NCBI GenBank assembly: GCA_036172665.1 | Contig: CM069875.1 | Coordinates: forward strand, 17,143,806 to 17,207,805 | Direction of reading: 5' to 3' | Source: Prosopocoilus inquinatus | Taxonomy: Eukaryota > Arthropoda > Insecta > Coleoptera > Lucanidae | Length of the DNA stretch: 64,000 bases | Shown: in pieces, positions 38,587-52,850 of the stretch | Numbering within the stretch: the first letter of the stretch is position 1 | Layout of the letters: each line of letters opens with the position of its first letter | Position numbers and translations under genes: made by a program | The notes under the pieces: model-generated | What the model saw: only the letters and a program-made list of their open reading frames with translations | Told to the model about the DNA's origin: nothing | The model's database searches: none

Positions 38587-41484
38587 TCGTTCAAAACTAT
38601 TTCCAGCTTCTGCTGGGTCCGAGAACTTTGTATCTCACATCAGAGTTACTGGAGTCCATTCAAACGTCAAATAACATGATAGATGAGTAAGGATCGATTA
38701 GATACATCACAGGAACAAGGCTAATACGTGTTATTTCGTTTAAAACTATTTCCAGCATCAGCTGCGTCCGAAAACGTCGTATCTCACATCAAAGTTACTG
38801 GAGTCCATCCAAACATCAAATAACATGTTAGATAAGTAAGGATCGATTAGATACATCACAGGAACAACGCTAATACGTGTTGTTTCGTTTAAAATTAATT
38901 CCAGCTCCTGCTGCGTCCAAAAACTTCGTATCTCAAATCAGAGTTACTAGAGTCCATCGAAACGTCAAATAACATGATAGATGAGTAAGGATCGATTAGA
39001 TACATCACAGGAACAACGCTAATGCGTGTTGTTTCATTTAAAACTATTTCCAGCTTCTGCTGCGTCCGGTAATTTCGTATCTCACATCAGAGTTACTGGA
39101 GGTCATCCAAACGTCAAATAACATGATAGATGGGTAAGGATCGATTAGATACATCACAGGAACAACGCTAATGCGTGTTGTTTCGTTTAAAACTATTTCC
39201 AGCTTCAGCTGCGTCCGAGAACTTCGTATCTCACTTCAGAGTTACTGGAGTCCATCCAAACGTCAAATAACATGATAGATGAGTAAGGATCGATTAGATA
39301 CATCACAGGAACAACGCTAATGCGTGTTGTTTCATTTAAAACTATTTCCAGCTTCTGCTGCGTCCGATAATTTCGTATCTCACATCAGAGTTACTGGAGT
39401 CCATCCAAACGTCAAATAACATGTTAGATGAGTAAGGATCGATTAGATACATCACAGGAACAACGCTAATGCGTGTTGTTTCGTTTAAAACTATTTCCAG
39501 CATCTGCTGCGTCCGAAAATTTCGTATCTCACATCAAAGTTACTGGAGTCCATCGAAACGCCAAATAACATGTTAGATAAGTAAGGATCGATTAGATACA
39601 TCACAGGAACAACGCTAATACGTGTTGTTTCGTTTAAAACTATTTCCAGCTCCTGCTGCGTCCAAAAACTTTGTATCTCACCTCAGACTTACTGGAGTCC
39701 ATCCAAACGTCAAATAACATGTTAGATAAGTAAGGATCGATTAGATACATCACAGGAACAACGCTAATGCGTGTTGTTTCATTTAAAACTATTTCCAGCT
39801 TCTGCTGCGTCCGATAATTTCGTATCTCACATCAGAGTTACTGGAGTCCATCCAAACGTCAAATAACATGTTAGATAAGTAAGGATCGTTTAGATACATC
39901 ACAGGAACAACGCTAATGCGTGTTGTTTCGTTTAAAACTATTTCCAGCTTCTGCTGCGTCCGAGAACGTCGTATCTCACATCAGAGCTACTGGAGTCCAT
40001 CGAAACGCCAAATAACATTATAGATGAGTAAGGATCGATTAGATACAGCACAGGAACAACGCTAATACGTGTTGTTTCGTTTAAAACTATTTCCAGCTCC
40101 TGCTGCGTCCAAGAACTTTGTATCTCACATCAGACTTACTGGAGTCCATCCAAACGTCAAATAACATGTTAGATAAGTAAGGATCGTTTAGATACATCAC
40201 AGGAACAACGCTAATACGTGTTGTTTCGTTCAAAACTATTTCCAGCTTCTACTGCGTCCGAGAACTTTGTATCTCTCATCAGAGTTACTGGAGTCCGTCC
40301 AAACGTCAAATAACATGATAGATGAGTAAGGATCGATTAGTTACATCACAGGAACAACGCTAATATGTGTTGTTTCGTTTAAAACTATTTCCAGCTGCTG
40401 CTGCGTCCGAAAATTTCGTATCTCACATTAGAGTTACTGGAGTCCATCGAAACGTCAAATAACATAGTAGCTAAGTAAGGATCGATTAGATACATCACAG
40501 GAACAACGCTAATACGTGTTGTTTCGTTCAAAACTATTTCCAGCTCCTGCTGCGTCCAAAAACTTCGTATCTCACATCGGAGTTACTAGAGTCCATCGAA
40601 ATGTCAAATAACATGATAGATGAGTAAGGATCGATTAGATACATCACAGGAACAACGCTAATGCGTGTTGTTTCGTTTAAAACTATTTCCAGCTTCAGCT
40701 GCGTCCGAGAACTTCGTATCTCACTTCAGAGTTACTGGAGGTCATCCAAACGTCAAATAACATGATAGATGAGTAAGGATCGATTAGATACATCACAGGA
40801 ACAAGACGAATACGTGTTGTTTCGTTTAAAACTATTTCCAGCATCAGCTGCGTCCGAAAACGTCGTATCTCACATCAGAGTTACTGGAGTCCATCCAAAC
40901 GTCAAATAACATGTTAGATAAGTAAGGATCGTTTAGATACATCACAGGAACAACGCTAATGCGTGTTGTTTCGTTTAAAACTATTTCCAGCTTCTGCTGC
41001 GTCCGAAAATTTCGTATCTCACATCAGAGATACTGGAGTCCATCCAAACGTCAAATAACATGATAGATGAGTAAGGATCGATTAGATACATCACAGGAAC
41101 AACGCTAATATGTGTTGTTTCGTTTAAAACTATTTCCAGCTCCTGCTGCGTCCAAAAACTTCTTATCTCACATCAGAGTTACTAGAGTCCATCGAAACGT
41201 CAAATAACATGATAGATGAGTAAGGATCGATTAGATACATCACAGGAACAACGCTAATGCGTGTTGTTTCATTTAAAACTATTTCCAGCTTCTGCTGCGT
41301 CCGAAAACGTCGTATCTCACATCAGAGCTACTGGAGTCCATCGAAACGCCAAATAACATGATAGATGAGTAAGGATCGATTAGATACAGCACAGGAACAA
41401 CGCTAATACGTGTTGTTTCGTTTAAAACTATTTCCAGCTCCTGCTGCGTCCAAAAACTTTGTATCTCACATCAGACTTACTGGA
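38587..41484 (+). repeat. HOR copy with cassette shortened
   Basis: The order is a, b (preceded by gtgttatttcg as near 12508), A (38885), d, e, f with gttagatgag (39332), then i (39481), j, f, k, l (tccaagaactttg), g', m, B, e'. It then jumps by the gacgaatacg junction to b*, the gagatac monomer, the acttcttatc monomer and a k-type monomer. It ends in a chimera (41418) of l-type left half with the gtagatatg right half. The shared gttatttcg links it to the copy near 12.5 kb. Confidence 0.78.
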
Positions 41485-44400
41485 GTCCATCGAAACGTCA
41501 AATAACATAGTAGATATGTAAGGATCGATTAGATACATCACAGGAACAACGCTAATATGTGTTGTTTCGTTTAAAACTATTTCCAGCTGCTGCTGCGTCC
41601 GAAAATTTCGTATCTCACATTAGAGTTACTGGAGTCCATCGAAACGTCAAATAACATAGTAGCTAAGTAAGGATCGATTAGATACATCACAGGAACAACG
41701 CTAATACGTGTTGTTTCGTTCAAAACTATTTCTAGCTTCTGCTGCGTCCAAGAACTTTGTATCTCACACCAGAGTTACTGGAGTCCATCCAAACGTAAAA
41801 TAACATGATAGATGAGTAAGGATCGATTAGATACATCACAGGAACATCGCTAATGCGTGTTGTTTCGTTTAAAACTATTTCCAGCTCCTGCTGCGTCCGA
41901 TAATTTCGTATCTCACATCAGAGTTACTGGAGTCCATTCAAACGTCAAATAACATGATAGATGAGTAAGGATCGATTAGATACATCACAGGAACAACGCT
42001 AATGCGTGTTGTTTCATTTAAAACTATTTCCAGCTTCAGCTGCGACCGATAATTTCGTATCTCACATCAGAGTTACTGGAGTCCATTCAAACGTCAAATA
42101 ACATGATAGATGAGTAAGGATCGATTAGATACATCACAGGAACAACGCTGATGCGTGTCGTTTCATTTAAAACTATTTCCAGTCTCTGCTGCGTACGAAA
42201 ATTTCGTATCTCACATCAGAGTTACTGGAGTCCATCGAAACGTCAAACAACATGATAGATGAGTAAGGATCGGTTAGATACATCACAGGAACAACGCTAA
42301 TGCGTGTTGTTTCGTTTAAAACTATTTCCAGCTTCTGCTGCGTCCGAAAATTTCGTATCTCACATCAAAGTTACTGGAGTCCATCGAAATGCCAAATAAC
42401 ATGATAGATGAGTAACGATCGATTAGATACATCACAGGAACAACGCTAATGCGTGTTGTTTCGTTTAAAACTATTTCCAGCTTCAGCTGCGTCCGAGAAC
42501 TTCGTATCTCACTTCAGAGTTACTGGAGCCCATCCAAACGTCAAATAACATGATAGATGAGTAAGGATCGATTACATACATCCCAGGAACAACGCTAATG
42601 CGTGTTGTTTCATTTAAAACTATTTCCAGCTTCTGCTGCGTCCGAAAATTTCGTATCTCACATCAGAGTTACTGGAGTCCATCCAAACGTCAAATAACAT
42701 GATAGATAAGTAAGGATCGATTAGATACATCACAGGAACAAGACGAATACGTGTTGTTTCGTTCAAAACTATTTCCAGCTTCTGCTGCGTCCGAGAACTT
42801 TGTATCTCACATCAGAGTTACTGGAGTCCATTCAAACGTCAAATAACATGATAGATGAGTAAGGATCGATTAGATACATCACAGGAACAACGCTAATACG
42901 TGTTGTTTCGTTTAAAACTATTTCCAGCTTCTGCTGCGTCCGAAAATTTCGTATCTCACATCAGAGATACTGGAGTCCATCCAAACGTCAAATAACATGA
43001 TAGATGACTAAGGATCGATTAGATACATCACAGGAACAACGCTAATACGTGTTGTTTCGTTCAAAACTATTTCCAGCTTCTGCTGCGTCCGAGAACTTTG
43101 TATCTCACATCAGAGTTACTGGAGTCCATTCAAACGTCAAATAACATGATAGATGAGTAAGGGTCGATTAGTTACATCACAGGAACAACGCTAATACGTG
43201 TTGTTTCGTTCAAAACTATTTCCAGCTTCTGCTGCGTCCGAGAACTTTGTATCTCACATCAGAGTTACTGGAGGTCATCCAAACGTCAAATAACATGATA
43301 GATGAGTAAGGATCGATTAGATACATCACAGGAACAACGCTAATGCGTGTTGTTTCGTTTAAAACTATTTCCAGCTTCAGCTGCGTCCGAGAACTTCGTA
43401 TCTCACTTCAGAGTTACTGGAGTCCATCCAAACGTCAAATAACACGATAGATGAGTAAGGATCGATTAGATACATCACAGGAACAACGCTAATGCGTGTT
43501 GTTTCATTTAAAACTATTTCCAGCTTCTGCTGCGTCCGATAATTTCGTATCTCACATCAGAGTTACTGGAGTCCATCCAAACGTCAAATAACATGATAGA
43601 TAAGTAAGGATCGATTAGATACATCACAGGAACAAGACGAATACGTGTTGTTTCGTTCAAAACTATTTCCAGCTTCTGCTGCGTCCGAGAACTTTGTATC
43701 TCACTCAGAGTTACTGGAGTCCATTCAAACGTCAAATAACATGATAGATGAGTAAGGATCGATTAGATACATCACAGGAACAAGGCTAATACGTGTTGTT
43801 TCGTTTAAAACTATTTCCAGCATCAGCTGCGTCCGAAAACGTCGTATCTCACATCAAAGTTACTGGAGTCCATCCAAACATCAAATAACATGTTAGATAA
43901 GTAAGGATCGATTAGATACATCACAGGAACAACGCTAATACGTGTTGTTTCGTTTAAAACTATTTCCAGCTCCTGCTGCGTCCAAAAACTTTGTATCTCA
44001 CATCAGACTTACTGGAGTCCATCCAAACGTCAAATAACATGTTAGATAAGTAAGGATCGATTAGATACATCACAGGAACAACGCTAATGCGTGTTGTTTC
44101 ATTTAAAACTATTTCCAGCTTCTGCTGCGTCCGATAATTTCGTATCTCACATCAGAGTTACTGGAGTCCATCCAAACGTCAAATAACATGTTAGATAAGT
44201 AAGGATCGTTTAGATACATCACAGGAACAACGCTAATGCGTGTTGTTTCGTTTAAAACTATTTCCAGCTTCTGCTGCGTCCGAAAACTTCGTATCTCACA
44301 TCAGAGCTACTGGAGTCCATCGAAACGCCAAATAACATTATAGATGAGTAAGGATCGATTAGATACAGCACAGGAACAACGCTAATACGTGTTGTTTCGT

Positions 44401-45965
44401 TTAAAACTATTTCCAGCTCCTGCTGCGTCCAAAAACTTTGTATCTCACATCAGACCTACTGGAGTCCATCCAAACTTCAAATAACATGTTAGATAAGTAA
44501 GGATCGTTTAGATAAATCACAGGAACAACGCTAATACGTGTTGTTTCGTTCAAAACTATTTCCAGCTTCTACTGCGTCCGAGAACTTTGTATCTCTCATC
44601 AGAGTTACTGGAGTCCGTCCAAACGTCAAATAACATGATAGATGAGTAAGGATCGATTAGTTACATCACAGGAACAACGCTAATATGTGTTGTTTCGTTT
44701 AAAACTATTTCCAGCTCCTGCTGCGTCCAAAAACTTCGTATCTCACATCGGAGTTACTAGAGTCCATCGAAACGTCAAATAACATGATAGATGAGTAAGG
44801 ATCGATTACATATATCACAGGAACAACGCTAATGCGTGTTGTTTCATTTAAAACTATTTCCAGCTTCTGCTGCGTCCGAAAATTTCGAATCTCACATCAG
44901 AGTTACTGGAGTCCATCGAAACGTCAAATAACATAGTAGATAAGTAAGGATCGATTAGATACAGCACAGGAACAACGCTAATACGTGTTGTTTCGTTTAA
45001 AACTATTTCCAGCTCCTGCTGCGTCCAAAAACTTTGTATCTCACATCAGATTTACTGGAGTCCATCCAAACGTCAAATAACATGTTAGATAAGTAAGGAT
45101 CGTTTAGATACATCACAGGAACAACGCTAATACGTGTTGTTTCGTTCAAAACTATTTCCAGCTTCTACTGCGTCCGAGAACTTTGTATCTCTCATCAGAG
45201 TTACTGGAGTCCGTCCAAACGTCAAATAACATGATAGATGAGTAAGGATCGATTAGTTACATCACAGGAACAACGCTAATATGTGTTGTTTCGTTTAAAA
45301 CTATTTCCAGCTGCTGCTGCGTCCGAAAATTTCGTATCTCACATTAGAGTTACTGGAGTCCATCGAAACGTCAAATAACATAGTAGCTAAGTAAGGATCG
45401 ATTAGATACATCACAGGAACAACGCTAATACGTGTTGTTTCGTTCAAAACTATATCCAGCTCCTGTTGCGTCCAAAAACTTCGTATCTCACATCGGAGTT
45501 ACTAGAGTCCATCGAAATGTCAAATAACATGATAGATGAGTAAGGATCGATTAGATACATCACAGGAACAACGCTAATGCGTGTTGTTTCGTTTAAAACT
45601 ATTTCCAGCTTCAGCTGCGTCCGAGAACTTCGTATCACACTTCAGAGTTACTGGAGGTCATCCAAACGTCAAATAACATGATAGATGAGTAAGGATCGAT
45701 TAGATACATCACAGGAACAACGCTAATGCGTGTTGTTTCGTTTAAAACTATTTCCAGCTTCAGCTGCGTCCGAGAACTTCGTATCTCACTTCAGAGTTAC
45801 TGGAGTCCATCCAAACGTCAAGTAACATGATAGATGAGTAAGGATCGATTAGATACATCACAGGAACAACGCTAATGCGTGTTGTTTCATTTAAAACTAT
45901 TTCCAGCTTCTGCTGCGTCCGATAATTTCGTATCTCACATCAGAGTTACTGGAGTCCATCCAAAC
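41485..45965 (+). repeat. 4.5-kb block nearly identical to 15710-20190
   Basis: Downstream partner at offset 25,775. Its own differences include ccagtctctg near 42180, aaaacttcg near 44283 and cagacctact near 44452. The twelve-monomer tandem duplication seen after 20112 is absent here; sequence instead continues as f2 with gatagataag. Confidence 0.88.
43653..43800 (+). repeat. Monomer with 1-base deletion (148 bp), copy 5 of 5
   Basis: Reads tctcactcag as at 9982, inside the 41485-45965 block. Confidence 0.92.
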
Positions 45966-48900
45966 GTCAAATAACATGATAGATAAGTAAGGATCGATTA
46001 GATACATCACAAGAACAAGACGAATACGTGTTGTTTCGTTCAAAACTATTTCCAGCTTCTGCTGCGTCCGAGAACTTTGTATCTCACATCAGAGTTACTG
46101 GAGTCCATTCAAGCGTCAAATAACATGATAGATGAGTAAGGATCGATTAGATACATCACAGGAACAAGGCTAATACGTGTTGTTTCGTTTAAAACTATTT
46201 CCAGCATCAGCTGCGTCCGAAAACGTCGTATCTCACATCAAAGTTACTGGAGTCCATCCAAACATCAAATAACATGTTAGATAAGTAAGGATCGATTAGA
46301 TACATCACAGGAACAAGGCTAATACGTGTTGTTTCGTTTAAAACTATTTCCAGCATCAGCTGCGTCCGAAAACGTCGTATCTCACATCAAAGTTACTGGA
46401 GTCCATCCAAACATCAAATAACATGTTAGATAAGTAAGGATCGATTAGATACATCACAGGAACAACGCTAATACGTGTTGTTTCGTTTAAAATTAATTCC
46501 AGCTCCTGCTGCGTCCAAAAACTTCGTATCTCACATCAGAGTTACTGGAGTCCATCCAAACGTCAAATAACATGTTAGATAAGTAAGGATCGTTTAGATA
46601 CATCACAGGAACAACGCTAATGCGTGTTGTTTCGTTTAAAACTATTTCCAGCTTCTGCTGCGTCCGAAAACGTCGTATCTCACATCAGAGCTACTGGAGT
46701 CCATCGAAACGCCAAATAACATTATAGATGAGTAAGGATCGATTAGATACAGCACAGGAACAACGCTAATACGTGTTGTTTCGTTTTAAACTATTTCCAG
46801 CTCCTGCTGCGTCCAATAACTTTGTATCTCACATCAGACTTACTGGAGTCCATTCAAACGTCAAATAACATGTTAGATAAGTAAGGATCGTTTAGATAAA
46901 TCACAGGAACAACGCTAATACGTGTTGTTTCGTTCAAAACTATTTCCAGCTTCTACTGCGTCCGAGAACTTTGTATCTCTCATCAGAGTTACTGGAGTCC
47001 GTCCAAACGTCAAATAACATGATAGATGAGTAAGGATCGATTAGTTACATCACAGGAACAACGCTAATATGTGTTGTTTCGTTTAAAACTATTTCCAGCT
47101 CCTGCTGCGTCCAAAAACTTCGTATCTCACATGGGAGTTACTAGAGTCCATCGAAACGTCAAATAACATGATAGATGAGTAAGGATCGATTACATATATC
47201 ACAGGAACAACGCTAATGCGTGTTGTTTCATTTAAAACTATTTCCAGCTTCTGCTGCGTCCGAAAATTTCGAATCTCACATCAGAGTTACTGGAGTCCAT
47301 CGAAACGTCAAATAACATAGTAGATAAGTAAGGATCGATTAGATACAGCACAGGAACAACGCTAATACGTGTTGTTTCGTTTAAAACTATTTCCAGCTCC
47401 TGCTGCGTCCAAAAACTTTGTATCTCACATCAGACTTACTGGAGTCCATCCAAACGTCAAATAACATGTTAGATAAGTAAGGATCGTTTAGATACATCAC
47501 AGGAACAACGCTAATACGTGTTGTTTCGTTCAAAACTATTTCCAGCTTCTACTGCGTCCGAGAACTTTGTATCTCTCATCAGAGTTACTGGAGTCCGTCC
47601 AAACGTCAAATAACATGATAGATGAGTAAGGATCGATTAGTTACATCACAGGAACAACGCTAATATGTGTTGTTTCGTTTAAAACTATTTCCAGCTGCTG
47701 CTGCGTCCGAAAATTTCGTATCTCACATTAGAGTTACTGGAGTCCATCGAAACGTCAAATAACATAGTAGCTAAGTAAGGATCGATTAGATACATCACAG
47801 GAACAACGCTAATACGTGTTGTTTCGTTCAAAACTATTTCCAGCTCCTGCTGCGTCCAAAAACTTCGTATCTCACATCGGAGTTACTAGAGTCCATCGAA
47901 ATGTCAAATAACATGATAGATGAGTAAGGATCGATTAGATACATCACAGGAACAACGCTAATGCGTGTTGTTTCGCTTAAAACTATTTCCAGCTTCAGCT
48001 GCGTCCGAGAACTTCGTATCACACTTCAGAGTTACTGGAGGTCATCCAAACGTCAAATAACATGATAGATGAGTAAGGATCGATTAGATACATCACAGGA
48101 ACAACGCTAATGCGTGTTGTTTCGTTTAAAACTATTTCCAGCTTCAGCTGCGTCCGAGAACTTCGTATCTCACTTCAGAGTTACTGGAGTCCATCCAAAC
48201 GTCAAGTAACATGATAGATGAGTAAGGATCGATTAGATACATCACAGGAACAACGCTAATGCGTGTTGTTTCATTTAAAACTATTTCCAGCTTCTGCTGC
48301 GTCCGATAATTTCGTATCTCACATCAGAGTTACTGGAGTCCATCCAAACGTCAAATAACATGATAGATAAGTAAGGATCGATTAGATACATCACAAGAAC
48401 AAGGCGAATACGTGTTGTTTCGTTCAAAACTATTTCCAGCTTCTGCTGCGTCCGAGAACTTTGTATCTCACATCAGAGTTACTGGAGTCCATTCAAGCGT
48501 CAAATAACATGATAGATGAGTAAGGATCGATTAGATACATCACAGGAACAAGACGAATACGTGTTGTTTCGTTCAAAACTATTTCCAGCTTCTGCTGGGT
48601 CCGAGAACTTTGTATCTCACATCAGAGTTACTGGAGTCCATTCAAACGTCAAATAACATGATAGATGAGTAAGGATCGATTAGATACATCACAGGAACAA
48701 GGCTAATACGTGTTGTTTCGTTTAAAACTATTTCCAGCATCAGCTGCGTCCGAAAACGTCGTATCTCACATCAAAGTTACTGGAGTCCATCCAAACATCA
48801 AATAACATGTTAGATAAGTAAGGATCGATTAGATACATCACAGGAACAACGCTAATACGTGTTGTTTCGTTTAAAATTAATTCCAGCTCCTGCTGCGTCC

Positions 48901-49458
48901 AAAAACTTCGTATCTCAAATCAGAGTTACTAGAGTCCATCGAAACGTCAAATAACATGATAGATGAGTAAGGATCGATTAGATACATCACAGGAACAACG
49001 CTAATGCGTGTTGTTTCATTTAAAACTATTTCCAGCTTCTGCTGCGTCCGGTAATTTCGTATCTCACATCAGAGTTACTGGAGGTCATCCAAACGTCAAA
49101 TAACATGATAGATGGGTAAGGATCGATTAGATACATCACAGGAACAACGCTAATGCGTGTTGTTTCGTTTAAAACTATTTCCAGCTTCAGCTGCGTCCGA
49201 GAACTTCGTATCTCACTTCAGAGTTACTGGAGTCCATCCAAACGTCAAATAACATGATAGATGAGTAAGGATCGATTAGATACATCACAGGAACAACGCT
49301 AATGCGTGTTGTTTCATTTAAAACTATTTCCAGCTTCTGCTGCGTCCGATAATTTCGTATCTCACATCAGAGTTACTGGAGTCCATCCAAACGTCAAATA
49401 ACATGTTAGATAAGTAAGGATCGATTAGATACATCACAGGAACAACGCTAATACGTGT
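45224..49458 (+). repeat. 4.2-kb block paired with 22876-27110
   Basis: Downstream partner at offset 22,348. It contains the doubled b monomer (46185, 46334), A monomers at 46483 and 48867, and B monomers at 45440 and 47824. Private changes are tcgcttaaaac near 47973 and acaaggcgaatacg near 48401. Confidence 0.85.
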
Positions 49459-49462
49459 TGTT

Positions 49463-50420
49463 TCGTTTAAAACTATTTCCAGCTCCTGCTGCGTCCAAAA
49501 ACTTTGTATCTCACATCAGACTTACTGGAGTCCATCCAAACGTCAAATAACATGTTAGATAAGTAAGGATCGATTAGATACATCACAGGAACAACGCTAA
49601 TGCGTGTTGTTTCATTTAAAACTATTTCCAGCTTCTGCTGCGTCCGATAATTTCGTATCTCACATCAGAGTTACTGGAGTCCATCCAAACGTCAAATAAC
49701 ATGTTAGATAAGTAAGGATCGTTTAGATACATCACAGGAACAACGCTAATGCGTGTTGTTTCGTTTAAAACTATTTCCAGCTTCTGCTGCGTCCGAAAAC
49801 GTCGTATCTCACATCAGAGCTACTGGAGTCCATCGAAACGCCAAATAACATTATAGATGAGTAAGGATCGATTAGATACAGCACAGGAACAACGCTAATA
49901 CGTGTTGTTTCGTTTAAAACTATTTCCAGCTGCTGCTGCGTCCAAAAACTTTGTATCTCACATCAGACTTACTGGAGTCCATCCAAACGTCAAATAACAT
50001 GTTAGATAAGTAAGGATCGTTTAGATAAATCACAGGAACAACGCTAATACGTGTTGTTTCGTTCAAAACTATTTCCAGCTTCTACTGCGTCCGAGAACTT
50101 TGTATCTCTCATCAGAGTTACTGGAGTCCGTCCAAACGTCAAATAACATGATAGATGAGTAAGGATCGATTAGTTACATCACAGGAACAACGCTAATATG
50201 TGTTGTTTCGTTTAAAACTATTTCCAGCTCCTGCTGCGTCCAAAAACTTCGTATCTCACATCGGAGTTACTAGAGTCCATCGAAACGTCAAATAACATGA
50301 TAGATGAGTAAGGATCGATTACATATATCACAGGAACAACGCTAATGCGTGTTGTTTCATTTAAAACTATTTCCAGCTTCTGCTGCGTCCGAAAATTTCG
50401 AATCTCACATCAGACTTACT
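49463..50420 (+). repeat. Segment repeating 43950-44907 at 37 monomers
   Basis: The order l (gatcgatt), f, k, l, g', o, r repeats the order at 43950, exactly 5,513 bases earlier and the same distance as between the HOR units in the middle of the window. The l monomer at about 49910 has a private ctgctgctg left end. Confidence 0.8.
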
Positions 50421-50505
50421 GGAGTCCATCCAAACGTCAAATAACATGATAGATAAGTAAGGATCGATTAGATACATCACAAGAACAAGACGAATACGTG
50501 TTGTT

Positions 50506-50646
50506 TCGTTCAAAACTATTTCCAGCTTCTGCTGCGTCCGAGAACTTTGTATCTCACATCAGAGTTACTGGAGTCCATTCAAGCGTCAAATAACATGATA
50601 GATGAGTAAGGATCGATTAGATACATCAAGGCTAATACGTGTTGTT
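50506..50646 (+). repeat. Monomer with 8-base deletion (141 bp), copy 1 of 3
   Basis: The end reads gatacatcaaggctaat where the full form reads gatacatcacaggaacaagg, losing eight bases including the left arm of the dyad. Identical deletions are at 55830-55970 and 57014-57154, each followed by b, d, r, l and g. It arose once and was copied. Confidence 0.93.
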
Positions 50647-52648
50647 TCGTTTAAAACTATTTCCAGCATCAGCTGCGTCCGAAAACGTCGTATCTCACAT
50701 CAAAGTTACTGGAGTCCATCGAAACGTCAAATAACATGATAGATGAGTAAGGATCGATTAGATACATCACAGGAACAACGCTAATGCGTGTTGTTTCATT
50801 TAAAACTATTTCCAGCTTCTGCTGCGTCCGGTAATTTCGTATCTCACATCAGAGTTACTGGAGGTCATCCAAACGTCAAATAACATGATAGATGAGTAAG
50901 GATCGATTACATATATCACAGGAACAACGCTAATGCGTGTTGTTTCATTTAAAACTATTTCCAGCTTCTGCTGCGTCCGAAAATTTCGAATCTCACATCA
51001 GAGTTACTGGAGTCCATCGAAACGTCAAATAACATAGTAGATAAGTAAGGATCGATTAGATACAGCACAGGAACAACGCTAATACGTGTTGTTTCGTTTA
51101 AAACTATTTCCAGCTCCTGCTGCGTCCAAAAACTTTGTATCTCACATCAGACTTACTGGAGTCCATCCAAACGTCAAATAACATGTTAGATAAGTAAGGA
51201 TCGTTTAGATACATCACAGGAACAACGCTAATACGTGTTGTTTCGTTCAAAACTATTTCCAGCTTCTACTGCGTCCGAGAACTTTGTATCTCTCATCAGA
51301 GTTACTGGAGTCCGTCCAAACGTCAAATAACATGATAGATGAGTAAGGATCGATTAGTTACATCACAGGAACAACGCCAATATGTGTTGTTTCGTTTAAA
51401 ACTATTTCCAGCTGCTGCTGCGTCCGAAAATTTCGTATCTCACATTAGAGTTACTGGAGTCCATCGAAACGTCAAATAACATAGTAGCTAAGTAAGGATC
51501 GATTAGATACATCACAGGAACAACGCTAATACGTGTTGTTTCGTTCAAAACTATTTCCAGCTCCTGCTGCGTCCAAAAACTTCGTATCTCACATCGGAGT
51601 TACTAGAGTCCATCGAAATGTCAAATAACATGATAGATGAGTAAGGATCGATTAGATACATCACAGGAACAACGCTAATGCGTGTTGTTTCGTTTAAAAC
51701 TATTTCCAGCTTCAGCTGCGTCCGAGAACTTCGTATCACACTTCAGAGTTACTGGAGGTCATCCAAACGTCAAATAACATGATAGATGAGTAAGGATCGA
51801 TTAGATACATCACAGGAACAACGCTAATGCGTGTTGTTACGTTTAAAACTATTTCCAGCTTCAGCTGCGTCCGAGAACTTCGTATCTCACTTCAGAGTTA
51901 CTGGAGTCCATTCAAACGTCAAATAACATGATAGATAAGTAAGGATCGATTAGATACATCACAAGAACAAGACGAATACGTGTTGTTTCGTTCAAAACTA
52001 TTTCCAGCTTCTACTGCGTCCGAGAACTTTGTATCTCACATCAGAGTTACTGGAGTCCATTCAAGCGTCAAATAACATGATAGATGAGTAAGGATCGATT
52101 AGATACATCACAGGAACAAGACGAATACGTGTTGTTTCGTTCAAAACTATTTCCAGCTTCTGCTGGGTCCGAGAACTTTGTATCTCACATCAGAGTTACT
52201 GGAGTCCATTCAAACGTCAAATAACATGGTAGATGAGTAAGGATCGATTAGATACATCACAGGAACAAGGCTAATACGTGTTGTTTCGTTTAAAACTATT
52301 TCCAGCATCAGCTGCGTCCGAAAACGTCGTATCTCACATCAAAGTTACTGGAGTCCATCCAAACATCAAATAACATGTTAGATAAGTAAGGATCGATTAG
52401 ACACATCACAGGAACAACGCTAATACGTGTTGTTTCGTTTAAAATTAATTCCAGCTCCTGCTGCGTCCAAAAACTTCGTATCTCAAATCAGAGTTACTAG
52501 AGTCCATCGAAACGTCAAATAACATGATACAACAACGCTAATGCGTGTTGTTTCATTTAAAACTATTTCCAGCTTCTGCTGCGTCCGGTAATTTCGTATC
52601 TCACATCAGAGTTACTGGAGGTCATCCAAACGTCAAATAACATGATAG
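50610..52648 (+). repeat. 2-kb block paired with 57118-59156
   Basis: The offset is 6,508 bases (44 monomers less 48 bases of deletions in between). Shared rare features are the 8-base deletion, an e/f2 chimera with tccattc and gatagataag (near 51910 and 58418), and the 31-base deletion at the end of the A monomer. Differences include cttctactgcg near 52009, gttgttacg near 51836 and catggtagatg near 52226. Confidence 0.85.
52435..52552 (+). repeat. A monomer with 31-base deletion (118 bp), copy 1 of 2
   Basis: The sequence runs aacatgatacaacaacgct, so 31 bases including the ClaI-type site are lost. The same event is at 58943-59060. The product is what two steps would leave: a 23-base loss between the two gata words of gatagatgag and ttagatac, then an 8-base loss next to gatac. 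The order of steps is inference. Confidence 0.92.
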
Positions 52649-52850
52649 ATGGGTAAGGATCGATTAGATACATCACAGGAACAACGCTAATGCGTGTTGT
52701 TTCGTTTAAAACTATTTCCAGCTTCAGCTGCGTCCGAGAACTTCGTATCTCACTTCAGAGTTACTGGAGTCCATCCAAACGTCAAATAACATGATAGATG
52801 AGTAAGGATCGATTAGATACATCACAGGAGCAACGCTAATGCGTGTTGTT

